Origin: Minwuia sp.
GTDB taxonomy: Bacteria; Pseudomonadota; Alphaproteobacteria; Minwuiales; Minwuiaceae
NCBI GenBank assembly: GCA_029210175.1
Contig: JARGPL010000027.1
Span: forward strand, 233,922-297,921
DNA: 64,000 bases
Direction of reading: 5' to 3'
The notes beneath the pieces are model-generated. The model was not told the origin of the DNA. It did no database searches and saw only the letters and a program-made list of their open reading frames with translations. Positions 1 through 9,376 of this stretch are shown one piece after another. How positions within the stretch are numbered: the stretch's first letter is position 1; each line of letters starts with the position of its first letter. A program made the translations under genes and the position numbers.

Positions 1-2
1 CC

Positions 3-1568
3 GTGAAGGGGTCGGACTGGCTGGGCGATCAGGACGCCATCGAATACATGGTGCGTGATGCCGTGAACGCGGTGCTGGAACTGGAACATTTCGGCGTTCC
101 GTTCAGCCGCACCGAAGAGGGCCGCATCTACCAGCGCGCATTCGGCGGCATGACCACCGAATTCGGTGAAGGCCCTGCCGCACAGCGGACCTGCGCCGCG
201 GCTGACCGGACCGGTCATGCCATGCTGCATACGCTGTATGGTCAGTCCCTGAAGAACGACACGCATTTCTTCATCGAATATTTCGCCATCGACCTGATCA
301 TGGACGAGGAAGGTGCCTGCACCGGTGTCCTCTGCTGGGATCTGTCGGACGGCAGCCTGCACCTGTTCCGGGCGCAGATGGTCATCCTGGCGACCGGCGG
401 CTATGGCCGTGCCTACTTCTCCTGCACGTCCGCCCATACCTGCACCGGCGACGGTGGCGGCATGGTGCTGCGCGCAGGCCTGCCGCTGCAGGATCTGGAA
501 TTCGTCCAGTTCCATCCGACCGGCATCTACGGCGCGGGCTGCCTTATTACCGAAGGCGTGCGCGGCGAAGGCGGCTATCTGGTCAACTCCGAGGGTGAGC
601 GTTTCATGGAACGCTATGCGCCGTCGGCCAAGGACCTGGCCAGCCGTGATGTCGTGTCCCGTGCCATGACCATGGAAATCCGCGAAGGCCGCGGCGTGGG
701 CAAGGACAAGGACCACATCTTCCTGCATCTGGATCATCTGGACCCGGCGATCATTGCCGAGCGCCTGCCCGGCATTTCCGAATCCGCCCACATCTTTGCG
801 GGTGTGGACGTGAACAAGGAAGCCATCCCGGTGCTGCCCACCGTCCACTACAACATGGGCGGCATCCAGACGAACTACAAAGGCGAGGTTCTGACCCTGC
901 GTGACGGCGACCCGGACGCGACGGTGCCCGGCCTGATGGCCGCGGGCGAAGCTGCCTGCGTATCGGTGCATGGTGCCAACCGCCTCGGCTCCAACTCCCT
1001 GATCGACCTTGTGGTCTTCGGGCGTGCCTGCGCCAAGCGGTGCGAGGAGATCCTGGAACCCGGTGCGTCGCACAAGGACACCAACAAGGCGTCCCTCGAC
1101 AAGGCACTGGATCGCTTCGACAAGATGCGCCACGCCAAGGGGGATACGCCGACGTCCCGCATCCGTGGCGACATGCAGCGTGTCATGCAGAACAACTGCG
1201 CCGTGTTCCGCACGTCGGAAGTTCTGAGCGAGGGCAAGGGCCTGATCGATGAGGTCTACAAGCAGATGCCGTCGATTGGCGTGACCGACCGCAGCATGGT
1301 CTGGAATTCGGATCTGGTGGAAGCGCTGGAACTCGACAACCTGATCCGTCAGGCGGTCGTGACCATGCATTCAGCCGAGAACCGCAAGGAAAGCCGTGGT
1401 GCGCATGCGCATGAGGACTTCCCCGACCGCGACGACGAAAACTGGATGAAGCACACGCTCAGCTGGTTCGACGAGGACGGCAAGGTCACCATCGATTACC
1501 GCCCGGTGCACACCTATACCCTCTCCAACGAGATGGAATATGTGAAGCCGAAAGCGCGCGTTTACTGA
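3..1568 (+). CDS. sdhA: Succinate dehydrogenase flavoprotein subunit (5' end outside window)
   Basis: This is the FAD-bearing catalytic subunit of respiratory complex II, which oxidises succinate to fumarate at the inner face of the cytoplasmic membrane. The frame is already open at the first bases and the N-terminal Rossmann FAD-binding segment is missing, so roughly 70-90 residues lie outside the window. The 521 visible residues hold the family hallmarks [24 protein letters not shown], and [18 protein letters not shown] close to the FAD-binding C-terminal half. sdhB follows after 71 bp, so the two are co-transcribed; sdhC and sdhD are presumably upstream. The identification is certain; only the start is missing. 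Confidence 0.97.
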   Translation: MKGSDWLGDQDAIEYMVRDAVNAVLELEHFGVPFSRTEEGRIYQRAFGGMTTEFGEGPAAQRTCAAADRTGHAMLHTLYGQSLKNDTHFFIEYFAIDLIMDEEGACTGVLCWDLSDGSLHLFRAQMVILATGGYGRAYFSCTSAHTCTGDGGGMVLRAGLPLQDLEFVQFHPTGIYGAGCLITEGVRGEGGYLVNSEGERFMERYAPSAKDLASRDVVSRAMTMEIREGRGVGKDKDHIFLHLDHLDPAIIAERLPGISESAHIFAGVDVNKEAIPVLPTVHYNMGGIQTNYKGEVLTLRDGDPDATVPGLMAAGEAACVSVHGANRLGSNSLIDLVVFGRACAKRCEEILEPGASHKDTNKASLDKALDRFDKMRHAKGDTPTSRIRGDMQRVMQNNCAVFRTSEVLSEGKGLIDEVYKQMPSIGVTDRSMVWNSDLVEALELDNLIRQAVVTMHSAENRKESRGAHAHEDFPDRDDENWMKHTLSWFDEDGKVTIDYRPVHTYTLSNEMEYVKPKARVY

Positions 1569-1639
1569 TCGCCTGAACGAACATCTGGGCGAACACCCGG
1601 GCCGGATCACGTTTCCGGCCCTGGATTGGGGGACACGAC

Positions 1640-2425
1640 ATGGTCGAATTCAATCTACCGGCTAATTCCCGGATCAAGTCCAACGGCAAGACGTGGCCGA
1701 AGGTCGGATCCGGCAGCAATACCAAGAAGTTCAAGATCTATCGCTACGATCCGGACTCCGGCGAGAATCCGCGCGTCGACACCTATGAAGTCGATCTGGA
1801 TGATTGCGGCCCGATGATCCTGGACGCGCTGATCCGCATCAAGGACGAGATCGATCCCACGCTGACGTTCCGACGGTCATGCCGGGAAGGGATCTGCGGT
1901 TCCTGTGCGATGAACATCGACGGGACCAACACCCTCGCCTGCACCAAGGGCATCAAGGAAGTGAGCGGGGACATCAAGATCTACCCCCTGCCGCATCTGG
2001 AGGTGATCAAGGACCTGGTGGGCGATCTGACGCATTTCTATGCCCAGTACGCATCCATCGAGCCCTGGATGCAGACCAAGACGCCGGCCCCGCCCGATCG
2101 GGAACGGTTGCAGGACCGCGATGAGCGCGTGAAGATCGACGGCCTGTACGAGTGCATCCTGTGCGCCTGCTGTGCCACGTCGTGCCCCAGCTACTGGTGG
2201 AATGGCGACCGCTATCTCGGCCCTGCCGTGCTGTTGCAGGCCTATCGCTGGGTCATCGACAGCCGGGACGAGGCGACGGGCGACCGGCTCGACAATCTTG
2301 AAGATCCGTTCAAGCTCTATCGCTGCCATACCATCATGAACTGCGCGAAGACCTGTCCGAAGGGCCTGAACCCGGGCCGGGCCATCGCCGAACTGAAGAA
2401 GATGATGGTGGAGCGCAAGCTCTGA
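1640..2425 (+). CDS. sdhB: Succinate dehydrogenase iron-sulfur subunit
   Basis: This is the electron-transfer subunit of complex II, 261 residues, the usual length. The N-terminal ferredoxin-like domain has the [2Fe-2S] cysteines in CREGICGSC and a later TLAC. The C-terminal domain has the [12 protein letters not shown] cluster for [4Fe-4S] and [14 protein letters not shown] for the remaining [4Fe-4S]/[3Fe-4S] ligands. It passes electrons from SdhA FAD to the membrane quinone site. It lies 71 bp after sdhA and is followed by a strong intrinsic terminator, so it is the last gene of the sdh operon. Confidence 0.98.
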   Translation: MVEFNLPANSRIKSNGKTWPKVGSGSNTKKFKIYRYDPDSGENPRVDTYEVDLDDCGPMILDALIRIKDEIDPTLTFRRSCREGICGSCAMNIDGTNTLACTKGIKEVSGDIKIYPLPHLEVIKDLVGDLTHFYAQYASIEPWMQTKTPAPPDRERLQDRDERVKIDGLYECILCACCATSCPSYWWNGDRYLGPAVLLQAYRWVIDSRDEATGDRLDNLEDPFKLYRCHTIMNCAKTCPKGLNPGRAIAELKKMMVERKL

Positions 2426-2454
2426 CCGAACAGCACCTGCTGTACTGAATTCGG

Positions 2455-2487
2455 AAACGCCGCACTCGATTCGAGGGCGGCGTTTTC
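2455..2487 (+). terminator. Intrinsic terminator after sdhB
   Basis: An AAACGCCG/CGGCGTTT stem with an inner CTCGA/TCGAG stem is followed by TTTTC. It sits 30 bp past the sdhB stop. Confidence 0.85.
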
Positions 2488-2717
2488 GTTTCAGGACACT
2501 TCGGTTGCCCGGGAGTCCGGCAGACGACGATGCATGACAGCCACGCGACGGGCAAACGCGACCGAATTTCGCAGCATTTCTGCGGAATCCCTGTTGCGGC
2601 CCGAGGCCGTCTGGCTATGTTGGCGACACTTTTGCTACAGCGCAGGATCAGACGGCGGGATACGCTCCCGTTTCATGCCGCAAGGGGCATTTCTCAGGCT
2701 TTGACGGACGACAGGGC

Positions 2718-4364
2718 ATGTCGACGAGACAGCGGCCCGCGGGGAGAACGATTTTGGACAATATCGGATCGACGATCAGCAGCCACGGGCTCGACAAGCA
2801 GGGCTTCGCGGGTGTCGCCACGGCGCACTGGAATTACGACACTTCAGCCCTCTATACCGCCGCCCTGTCCCGCAATGAGGCGCGCATCGCGCGCGGCGGC
2901 GCCCTGGTTGCCGAGACCGGCGTGCACACCGGCCGGTCCGCGCAGGACAAGTTCATCACCCGGGAAGCAAGCTCTGCCGACAACATCTGGTGGGGTGCCG
3001 TCAACAAGGACATCGATGAACAGACATTCGACGGCCTGCTGTCACGCATGCAGGGTTACCTGACTGGCCGTGAGGTGTTCGTGCAGGATTGCTGGGCCGG
3101 TGCCGCGCAGGAACACCGGCTGGGCGTCCGCGTGATCACGGAACGCGCCTGGCACAACCTGTTCGCCCGCAACATGTTCATTCAGCCGACGGCAGACGAA
3201 CTGGCCGGGTTCACGCCGCAGTTCACCATCGTGCAGGCCCCGAACTTCCGCGCCGACCCTGCCCGCGACGGTGTCCGCTCCGACTGTTTCATCGTGGTCA
3301 ATTTTGCCCGCCGCTTGGTCCTGATCGGCGGCACGCATTACGCCGGTGAGATCAAGAAGTCGGTCTTCTCGATCATGAACTACCTGCTGCCGGAACGGTC
3401 GATCATGCCGATGCACTGTTCCATCAATGTGGGCGAGAAAGCCGATGCGGCGATCTTCTTCGGCCTGTCCGGCACCGGCAAGACCACCCTGTCGGCGGAC
3501 CCGCTGCGCATGCTGATCGGCGATGACGAGCATGGCTGGGCTGATGACGGCGTCTTCAACTTCGAAGGCGGCTGCTACGCCAAGGTGATCAACCTGTCGG
3601 CTGAGGCCGAGCCGGAGATCCACAAGACCACTGGCATGTATGGCACCGTGCTGGAGAATGTGGTCATGGATCCGATGACCGGGGAGCTTGACCTGTTCGA
3701 CAACAGCCTGACCGAGAACACCCGCGCATCCTATCCCATCGACTTCATTCCGAACGCCAGCGAGACCGGTGTTGCAGGCCATCCGGCGAATGTCGTGATG
3801 CTGACCGCTGATGCCTTTGGTGTCTTGCCGCCGATTGCCCGTCTGACCCCCGAGCAGGCGATGTACCATTTCCTGTCCGGCTATACCGCGAAGGTCGCAG
3901 GCACGGAAAAGGGTCTGGGCAAGGAACCGCAGGCGACATTCTCCACCTGCTTCGGTGCTCCGTTCATGCCCCGGCATCCGTCCGTCTACGCCAACCTGCT
4001 GGGTGAGAAGATTGCCAGGCACGGCGCGGATTGCTGGCTGGTGAACACCGGCTGGACCGGTGGTGTCTATGGTGTTGGCCAGCGCATGCCGATCAAGCAC
4101 ACCCGGGCGCTGCTGAATGCCGCGCTGGATGGCTCGCTGGCCAATGTCGCGACCCGCACCGACCCGAACTTCGGCTTCGAGGTTCCGGTCTCCTGCCCCG
4201 GCGTGCCCGACGACCTGCTGAACCCGCGCTCCACCTGGGCCGACGGCGACGCCTACGACGCCAAGGCACAGGACCTCGTCGCGCGCTTCAACGAGAACTT
4301 CAAGCAGTTCGAAGCCTACGTCGAGCCCGAGATTCGCGAAGCGGCCCCGGCGGTTGCCGCCTGA
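2718..4364 (+). CDS. pckA: Phosphoenolpyruvate carboxykinase (ATP)
   Basis: It catalyses oxaloacetate + ATP to PEP + CO2 + ADP, the entry step of gluconeogenesis. The protein has 548 residues. The kinase P-loop [11 protein letters not shown], the metal-binding DDEHGW stretch and the GCYAK segment are all present, and the HxGRSxxDKF-like substrate region lies near the N-terminus. The ATG at 2718 follows about 290 bp of non-coding DNA that must hold its promoter. The start could be a few codons later, because the first 15 residues are not conserved. It is monocistronic, ending at a strong hairpin. Lying next to sdhAB, it supports growth on organic acids. Confidence 0.97.
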   Translation: MSTRQRPAGRTILDNIGSTISSHGLDKQGFAGVATAHWNYDTSALYTAALSRNEARIARGGALVAETGVHTGRSAQDKFITREASSADNIWWGAVNKDIDEQTFDGLLSRMQGYLTGREVFVQDCWAGAAQEHRLGVRVITERAWHNLFARNMFIQPTADELAGFTPQFTIVQAPNFRADPARDGVRSDCFIVVNFARRLVLIGGTHYAGEIKKSVFSIMNYLLPERSIMPMHCSINVGEKADAAIFFGLSGTGKTTLSADPLRMLIGDDEHGWADDGVFNFEGGCYAKVINLSAEAEPEIHKTTGMYGTVLENVVMDPMTGELDLFDNSLTENTRASYPIDFIPNASETGVAGHPANVVMLTADAFGVLPPIARLTPEQAMYHFLSGYTAKVAGTEKGLGKEPQATFSTCFGAPFMPRHPSVYANLLGEKIARHGADCWLVNTGWTGGVYGVGQRMPIKHTRALLNAALDGSLANVATRTDPNFGFEVPVSCPGVPDDLLNPRSTWADGDAYDAKAQDLVARFNENFKQFEAYVEPEIREAAPAVAA

Positions 4365-4389
4365 TCCTTCGGACGATCTGCAATCGGAA

Positions 4390-4422
4390 ACGGCGCTGAC
4401 AGACCTTTTCTGTCGGCGCCGT
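4390..4422 (+). terminator. Intrinsic terminator after pckA
   Basis: A 14-bp stem (ACGGCGCTGACAGA paired with TCTGTCGGCGCCGT, one G-U pair) with a T-rich loop is followed by TTGCTGTTT. It lies between the convergent pckA and GNAT genes and may work in both directions. Confidence 0.85.
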
Positions 4423-4497
4423 TGCTGTTTCCGGGACCATTCGTGCCCCAGCAACCGGCACCGTCTGCGCCGGACCCCTGCCCCCTGAACCGGGATT

Positions 4498-4974
4498 TCA
4501 TTGCGTCTCGAGGCGGTACTTGAGGAATGTCGCGCCCGCGTGTTCCACCTTGCCCGCGAATGTCGCGCCAAGCCGCTTCAGCGCACCGAGGTTCCTTCGC
4601 GACGGGGGCAGCAGGAAGGTCACGAGGGGAATCCGCGGGTCGGCGACAGCGAAAGCCAGTGCCAGCCTTGCGATCCGAGGCCCGAGACCAAAGCAGTCGG
4701 GCTTCAGCACCAGGCCGAAGTCCCATGCACCGTCTTCCCATTGGAAACCACCCCAGCCGACATAGGCGTTGTCCGCCAGAAAGGCCCAGTGCCCGAGGCT
4801 GTCACGGGTCCAACATTCCTCCTTGGCAGCGACGAACCGGCTGACCGCCGCCACGTCCCAGCCGGATGTCAGAAGCGGCATGTGCTCTGCCAGGCGAGGG
4901 TCGGACATGTGCGCCGCTATCTCGGCCGGCGCAATATCAGTGAGGCGCGCAAGACTGATTTCGGATGGTGTCAT
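4498..4974 (-). CDS. GNAT-family N-acetyltransferase
   Basis: This 158-residue protein has the fold signature of RimJ/RimL-like acetyltransferases: a central GxGxxxARLALAFA-like acetyl-CoA loop (GLGPRIARLALAF), then LPPSRRNLGALKRLG near residues 125-140, the typical NxxAxxxxxKxG helix. The substrate is unknown. It converges on pckA and is separated from mgtE (minus strand) by about 60 bp, so it could share the mgtE transcript. The family call is firm; the biological role is not predicted. Confidence 0.85.
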   Translation of the reverse strand: MTPSEISLARLTDIAPAEIAAHMSDPRLAEHMPLLTSGWDVAAVSRFVAAKEECWTRDSLGHWAFLADNAYVGWGGFQWEDGAWDFGLVLKPDCFGLGPRIARLALAFAVADPRIPLVTFLLPPSRRNLGALKRLGATFAGKVEHAGATFLKYRLETQ

Positions 4975-5031
4975 GCTGCTGGAATCCCCTGCCGGCGCGT
5001 TCGTGTCACGCGAATTCGCAACGGCGAGAGC

Positions 5032-6414
5032 CTATATCAGGAACCAGGCACCAAGGCCGAGGAACGCGAGAAAACCGACAATGTCGGTGATCGTCGTCAG
5101 GAACACCGCGCTGGAAATCGCCGGATCCACGCCGGCACGGTCCAGACCCAGCGGAATCAGGATGCCGGCCAGCCCGGCGACCACCATGTTGATGACCATG
5201 GCCGCCGCGATGACACCGCCCAGGATCGGATCCTGGAACCAGAGCAGCGTTGCCAGTCCGATCAGGATGGCGAACGCGATGCCATTGATGCCACCGACAA
5301 TCAGTTCCTTCGAAACCTGACGCAGCGCGTTGGATGTCGTCAGATCCTTGGTGGCCAGGGCGCGCACCGCGATGGCCAGGGTCTGGGTGCCCGCATTGCC
5401 CCCCATCGACGCAACGATGGGCATCAGGATCGCCAGCGCCACCACGGCCTCGATCGTGGCATCGAACTGACCGATGACCGCAGATGCCAGCAGGGCCGTT
5501 CCGAGGTTGATGAGCAGCCAGGCAAAGCGGGCTTTCGTGGTCCGCAGGACGCTGATGTTCAGATCGTCCTGGCGCACACCGGCGATCTGGAACAGATCCT
5601 CCTCCGCCTCGTCCTCGACGATTTCCACCACGTCATCGACCATGACAACGCCCATCATCCGGCCATCACTGTCAACGACCGGGGCGGATGCCAGACCGTA
5701 CTGACGGAACTGGTAGGCAATGTCGCCTTCGTCCATGTCGAGCGGCAGGCTGATCGGATCGGCATCCATGATGTCACCGATGCGCACCGGGCGCTTGGCG
5801 CGCATGGCCCGGTCCAGCGGGACCCAGCCGATGGGCTTGAAGGACGCATCGATGACGTAGAGACCGTAGAATTCGTCGGGCAGGTCTTCCGTGCGGCGCA
5901 GATGATCGATCACCTGCCCCATGGACCAGAAGGCGGGCACGGCAACGAAGTCGCGCTGCATCAGGCGACCGGCCGAATCCTCCTCGAAGGACAGACCTTC
6001 CTCCAGCGGTCGGCGCACATCCTCCGCCACCGCATTCAGGACGGCCCGCTGCTGTTCCTCGTTCAGGGCATCGAGAACGTAGACCGCATCGTCCTCGTCG
6101 AGTTCCGAAATCGCCTCCGCAACCCGCCGCGGTCCCAGCATCTCCACCAGCGCATCACGCACCGGCTCATCCATCTCGGCCAGCGCTTCCGGTTCCAGGG
6201 TATCCCCGACAACGGAGAACAGCATCTCGCGCCGGTCACGGTCGAACAGCTCGAACAGGTCGGCCTGGTCAGCCGCATGCAGCTGGCGCAGGGCCTCCCG
6301 CACCGTCTCATGGTCACCTGTATCCAGCGCAATGCGGATCGCCCGCACCAGTTCGGGGGTCAGGCCCCTGTCTTCGGTCGCGTCATCACCATCATGGACT
6401 TCGTCGGTACGCAT
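5032..6414 (-). CDS. mgtE: Magnesium transporter MgtE
   Basis: This Mg2+ channel/transporter of the cytoplasmic membrane has 460 residues. The N-terminal half is the acidic helical MgtE N domain. A pair of CBS domains follows (about residues 135-265) with typical motifs such as VIDASFKPIGWVPLDRAM and GLASAPVVDSDGRMMGVV. Five membrane helices end the protein, with the pore signature PIVASMGGNAGTQTLA. I chose the ATG at 6414 because a GGAG lies 9 bases upstream; a GTG at 6429 is in frame but has no ribosome-binding site. Known members close when Mg2+ binds the cytosolic N and CBS domains. Confidence 0.96.
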   Translation of the reverse strand: MRTDEVHDGDDATEDRGLTPELVRAIRIALDTGDHETVREALRQLHAADQADLFELFDRDRREMLFSVVGDTLEPEALAEMDEPVRDALVEMLGPRRVAEAISELDEDDAVYVLDALNEEQQRAVLNAVAEDVRRPLEEGLSFEEDSAGRLMQRDFVAVPAFWSMGQVIDHLRRTEDLPDEFYGLYVIDASFKPIGWVPLDRAMRAKRPVRIGDIMDADPISLPLDMDEGDIAYQFRQYGLASAPVVDSDGRMMGVVMVDDVVEIVEDEAEEDLFQIAGVRQDDLNISVLRTTKARFAWLLINLGTALLASAVIGQFDATIEAVVALAILMPIVASMGGNAGTQTLAIAVRALATKDLTTSNALRQVSKELIVGGINGIAFAILIGLATLLWFQDPILGGVIAAAMVINMVVAGLAGILIPLGLDRAGVDPAISSAVFLTTITDIVGFLAFLGLGAWFLI

Positions 6415-6536
6415 ACGGGGACGCTCCACGGATCAGGGGCAAGGGATCGGTGCGGCGGATAATGACCCGCCGCGACCTGTCGTTCAAACGACAACCGCCG
6501 ATCGGCACGAGATAGTTCGCCCGGGCACCAGACACG

Positions 6537-6567
6537 GAAAACCCGCCGCAGTTTCCTGCGACGGGTT
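6537..6567 (-). terminator. Intrinsic terminator after the phasin gene
   Basis: Reading the minus strand, AACCCGTCGCAG pairs with CTGCGGCGGGTT and is followed by TTTTCCG. It ends about 30 bp past the phasin stop. Confidence 0.8.
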
Positions 6568-6595
6568 CTCCAGATCAGTCGGCTTTGATGGGGTC

Positions 6596-7012
6596 TCAGT
6601 TGACCTTCATCTGGCCTTTGACTTCCTCGATACCGTCGATCATGCGCTTCTGGAGCACATCAACGACTTCGCCCTGGGACTTGGTCACCATCTCGGTCAG
6701 CTCACGGACGTTGGAAACAGCCTTTTCCATGGCGGCCTTGGCCACTTCGGACTGGGCTTCGACGTCAACCTTGGCGCCACCTTCGCTCAGGCTCTTGACG
6801 GCAGTCTGGGCCTCTTCGACGGCCTGCTGGGCAATGGTCACCTGACGCTCGAACACGGCACGGAAACCGTCCATGGCCAGCTGGTTGGCAGCGGTCACGG
6901 CTTCGAAGTTCTTCTGCTGGATGGCCATCATCGACGTGAAATCAACGTTGGGCATCTTCATCTCGGTCATCATCTTGCTGAAATCAGCAAACGGAAAAGC
7001 AGCCTTGGTCAT
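6596..7012 (-). CDS. Phasin family protein (PHA granule-associated)
   Basis: This 138-residue protein is almost wholly helical with no cysteine. It matches the Phasin_2 type: short N-terminal FPFADFSKMM, a central NFEAVTAANQLAMDGFRAVFERQ helix region and long amphipathic helices. Such proteins coat polyhydroxyalkanoate granules and control their size. GGAG lies 9 bases before the ATG. It is monocistronic with its own terminator. Upstream, at 7121-7138, is a dyad motif that recurs at 8163-8180; phasin genes are classically repressed by PhaR, so this is a plausible operator. Neither PHA synthase nor PhaR is in the window. Confidence 0.9.
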   Translation of the reverse strand: MTKAAFPFADFSKMMTEMKMPNVDFTSMMAIQQKNFEAVTAANQLAMDGFRAVFERQVTIAQQAVEEAQTAVKSLSEGGAKVDVEAQSEVAKAAMEKAVSNVRELTEMVTKSQGEVVDVLQKRMIDGIEEVKGQMKVN

Positions 7013-7120
7013 CTGTTTCGCTCCTGCATCGCATTGTTTGGGTGCAGCTCTTGGTTTTTTGTGCGCTGCAACATGATCCGTATATGCATCCTCGCACCTG
7101 CAGCGTCAAGAGGAATTTTT

Positions 7121-7138
7121 GTGCACCGCACAATAAAT
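7121..7138 (+). promoter_or_regulatory. Candidate operator, copy 1 (GTGCNNNGCACAATAAAT)
   Basis: The sequence GTGCACCGCACAATAAAT carries a GTGC-3nt-GCAC dyad, extended to TTGTGC/GCACAA here. It lies about 110 bp upstream of the phasin ATG. The same 18 bases with a different 3-nt spacer recur at 8163. Confidence 0.5.
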
Positions 7139-7158
7139 GTTTCGGGCTGCCACGACAA

Positions 7159-7189
7159 AACCCCGCCGGTCCTGTCGACGGGCGGGGTT
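7159..7189 (-). terminator. Intrinsic terminator after the porin gene
   Basis: An AACCCCGCC/GGCGGGGTT stem is followed on the minus strand by TTTTGTCG. It lies about 70 bp past the porin stop. Confidence 0.85.
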
Positions 7190-7257
7190 CAGGTCGTTCC
7201 GGCGCTGCCCTCTGCCCCAGGGCGGAGGGCGCCCCGAAGCAGAGCGATCAGGTAGAA

Positions 7258-7968
7258 TCAGAAGGAGCGGGAAACGGCGAAGACCACCGTGGCCTCGGAA
7301 CCGACAGCCGTCTGATCGGTATCGACATAGGACAGGCTGAAATCAAAGCCCATGAAGGACTTCGACACGCCAACCGACCAGTCGACAATGTTCGTGGCCT
7401 GTTCGACGACCTGGTAACCGACACCCGCGTCCAGAGAAAAGTCACCCGGCAGCGGCACACCGACACCAGCGTTGGTGTAGACCGCGTTACCCGTCTGGCC
7501 AAAGAATTCGGGGGAGTAGGCAGCGCCGATGGACAGGGCCGCGAAGTCCAGATCATAGCCCAGACCGACGTAGCCTTCGACGAAGTTGAAGTTGAAGCGG
7601 TCGGACGCACCAGGATACCAGTAGTAGATGGCACCCACGTCATAGGACAGCGCGCCGACCTCATTGGTGAAGCCACCGTAGAAGTCCATTTCGATGTGGG
7701 CATCGTTGAATTCGACATTGGACGCCCAGGTACCGAGATAGACACCACTGTCATGGCCCCAGTCGAAGCCACCCTGGATCGTCGGCTCCTTGTCGGACTG
7801 GGTCACACCGCGGAAGCGGTATTCGGACCCCAGGCTGACATTGCCGGAAAACGCGCCCGGGAACTCGAAGGATTCATCCTCGGAATGGCTTCCGGCCCAC
7901 GCTGTGGCCTGAGAGCCAAGAATGGCCATGCCCGCAATGCTGGCAACCAGCAGGGTTTTCTTGAACAT
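7258..7968 (-). CDS. TorF family putative outer-membrane porin
   Basis: The product has 236 residues. A signal peptide (MFKKTLLVASIAGMAI..., cleaved near AWAG/SHSE) is followed by alternating short amphipathic strands ending in a C-terminal aromatic (VVFAVSRSF), as in outer-membrane beta barrels. The stretches GNVSLGSEYRFRGVTQS and YWYPGA are typical of the conserved family annotated as TorF or TIGR02001. The start at 7968 is chosen over 8007 because GAGGAG lies 11 bases upstream and the signal peptide then begins correctly. The substrate is unknown. The gene is divergent from the coiled-coil gene across a 337-bp AT-rich spacer. Confidence 0.88.
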   Translation of the reverse strand: MFKKTLLVASIAGMAILGSQATAWAGSHSEDESFEFPGAFSGNVSLGSEYRFRGVTQSDKEPTIQGGFDWGHDSGVYLGTWASNVEFNDAHIEMDFYGGFTNEVGALSYDVGAIYYWYPGASDRFNFNFVEGYVGLGYDLDFAALSIGAAYSPEFFGQTGNAVYTNAGVGVPLPGDFSLDAGVGYQVVEQATNIVDWSVGVSKSFMGFDFSLSYVDTDQTAVGSEATVVFAVSRSF

Positions 7969-8305
7969 CTTGTATCGCACTCCTCGTAGCGAAATTGACG
8001 CCATCATGGGCGTTCCCCGAGGGACGTACTCAGCAAGGCTGATACCAGTTTCGAATTTCGGTGAAGGAAATTAACTTATTGAAATATATATCGAAAATTA
8101 TGCACATTTTTCGATCAGAGCTGACATTGCCTGCATAATCCACAGGAAACAGCCCAAATTTGGTGCAATGCACAATAAATCACCACCGAACTTTCGTGTG
8201 ATTTTCGCCACCCTGTGTGCCTCTACCGCTGCGGCGTCAAATCCGCTAGGATTCCGTTATCAATCAGGCTGATAAGCTGTCCTGAAGACAGCAAGACAGG
8301 TCAGA
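7969..8305. promoter_or_regulatory. Divergent intergenic region, porin / coiled-coil gene
   Basis: This 337-bp spacer has no credible ORF. It contains an AT-rich core at about 8067-8105 (including GAAATATATATCG), unusual for this GC-rich DNA and a likely promoter zone. The second copy of the GTGCNNNGCACAATAAAT motif is at 8163-8180. Confidence 0.5.
8163..8180 (+). promoter_or_regulatory. Candidate operator, copy 2 (GTGCNNNGCACAATAAAT)
   Basis: GTGCAATGCACAATAAAT matches copy 1 at 7121 at all positions except inside the 3-nt spacer. It lies 126 bp before the coiled-coil gene ATG and 195 bp before the porin ATG. Confidence 0.5.
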
Positions 8306-9376
8306 ATGGCAGTTGAAACCCTCGATCAGAATGCGGAACTGCGACAGTTGCAGCGCGGCATCCAGGCGATGCGCGATGCGCTGGACGAAAAGGATCGTGA
8401 GTCGCGGCGCAAGGTCCAGCAGACTGAAGTCGCGTCGCAGGGCGAGATCCGCACCCTGAAGGCCACTGCCCAGGCACTGCGCGACGAGATGGAGAATGAG
8501 CGCAGCCGCAGCGCCCGTCTCGTGCAGCAGGAAAAGCAGGCCGCGGCGGCTGAGATCCAGCAGCTGAAGGACACCACCCAGGCCCTGCGAGACACGCTCG
8601 AGGCACAGCGGGTCGAGACCCAGCGGCTGGTACAGGCCGAGCGCCAGGGGGCGGCGGCAGTGATTCGCGAACTGAAGGACACGACCCAGGCGCTGCGCGA
8701 CAATGTCGAGGCCCAGCGGATGGAAACCGGTCGGCTTGTCCAGGCCGAACGACAGGGCGCGGCCGCCGAAATTCAGCAGTTGAAGGACACATCACAAGCC
8801 CTGCGTGACACGCTGGAAGCCCAGCGCATGGAAACCCAGCGGCTGATCCAGGCAGAGAAGCAGGCAGCCGCGGCAGAAATCCATGAGTTGAAGAACACCA
8901 CCCAGTCCCTGCGCGACCGGCTGACCGAGCAGTTGAATGAATCCCTGCGTCTGGTGCAGGCGGAGAAGCAGGCCGCGTCGGCGGAGATCCAGCAACTGAA
9001 GGATACCGCGCAGGCCCTGCGGGACACGCTGGAGGAACAGCGCGTCGAGACCCAGCGGCTGGTTCAGTCCGAACGTCAGGGGGCAGCGGCGGAGATACGC
9101 GACCTGAAGGCCATGGCCCAATCCCTGCGCGACGAGATGGACCAGGCCAAGGTGACGGCGGAAGCGGCGGTGCAGCGGGTGAAGCGCGAAATGGCCGCCG
9201 AGAACCGGCAATTGCATGATACAGTGCAGGCGCTGCGCGATGAGATGGATGAGTTGCGTGCCGTGCAACGCGAGAACATGCAGAAGAACAAGCGCCTGCA
9301 TGTGAACGAACTCGCCCAGTTGCAGACAACCATCCAGAAGCTGCGTGATCGGCTGGAGGAGAAGCAGCATGTATGA
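8306..9376 (+). CDS. Coiled-coil protein of tandem 36-residue repeats
   Basis: The family is not one I can name. The 356-residue product is entirely helical, rich in Q, A, E, R and L, with no signal peptide or membrane segment, so it is probably cytoplasmic. After about 46 residues come eight consecutive 36-residue repeats and a partial ninth, each starting E-I-x-x-L-K-D-T-x-Q-A-L-R-D and ending RLVQAE-(K/R)-Q-x-A-A-A. The middle copies are nearly identical; the last two are degenerate. The DNA shows the same 108-bp period. The stop overlaps the start of the cyclase gene (ATGTATGA), so the two are translationally coupled. A scaffold or partner for the cyclase is an inference from this coupling. 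Confidence 0.85.
   Translation: MAVETLDQNAELRQLQRGIQAMRDALDEKDRESRRKVQQTEVASQGEIRTLKATAQALRDEMENERSRSARLVQQEKQAAAAEIQQLKDTTQALRDTLEAQRVETQRLVQAERQGAAAVIRELKDTTQALRDNVEAQRMETGRLVQAERQGAAAEIQQLKDTSQALRDTLEAQRMETQRLIQAEKQAAAAEIHELKNTTQSLRDRLTEQLNESLRLVQAEKQAASAEIQQLKDTAQALRDTLEEQRVETQRLVQSERQGAAAEIRDLKAMAQSLRDEMDQAKVTAEAAVQRVKREMAAENRQLHDTVQALRDEMDELRAVQRENMQKNKRLHVNELAQLQTTIQKLRDRLEEKQHV
8444..9340 (+). repeat. 108-bp tandem coding repeats
   Basis: Eight 108-bp units plus a partial one begin near 8444, each encoding one 36-residue coiled-coil repeat. Units 2-6 are the most alike at the DNA level, with recurring blocks such as GAAGGACACCACCCAGG. Confidence 0.8.

Noticed and set aside
4501..6462. 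653-codon open frame on the plus strand
   Set aside because: It lies antisense to the GNAT and mgtE genes, whose domains are clear; composition-driven shadow frame.
8444..9340. Regular 108-bp repeats considered as a CRISPR array
   Set aside because: There are no unique spacers between short repeats; the whole unit repeats and codes for a coiled coil.
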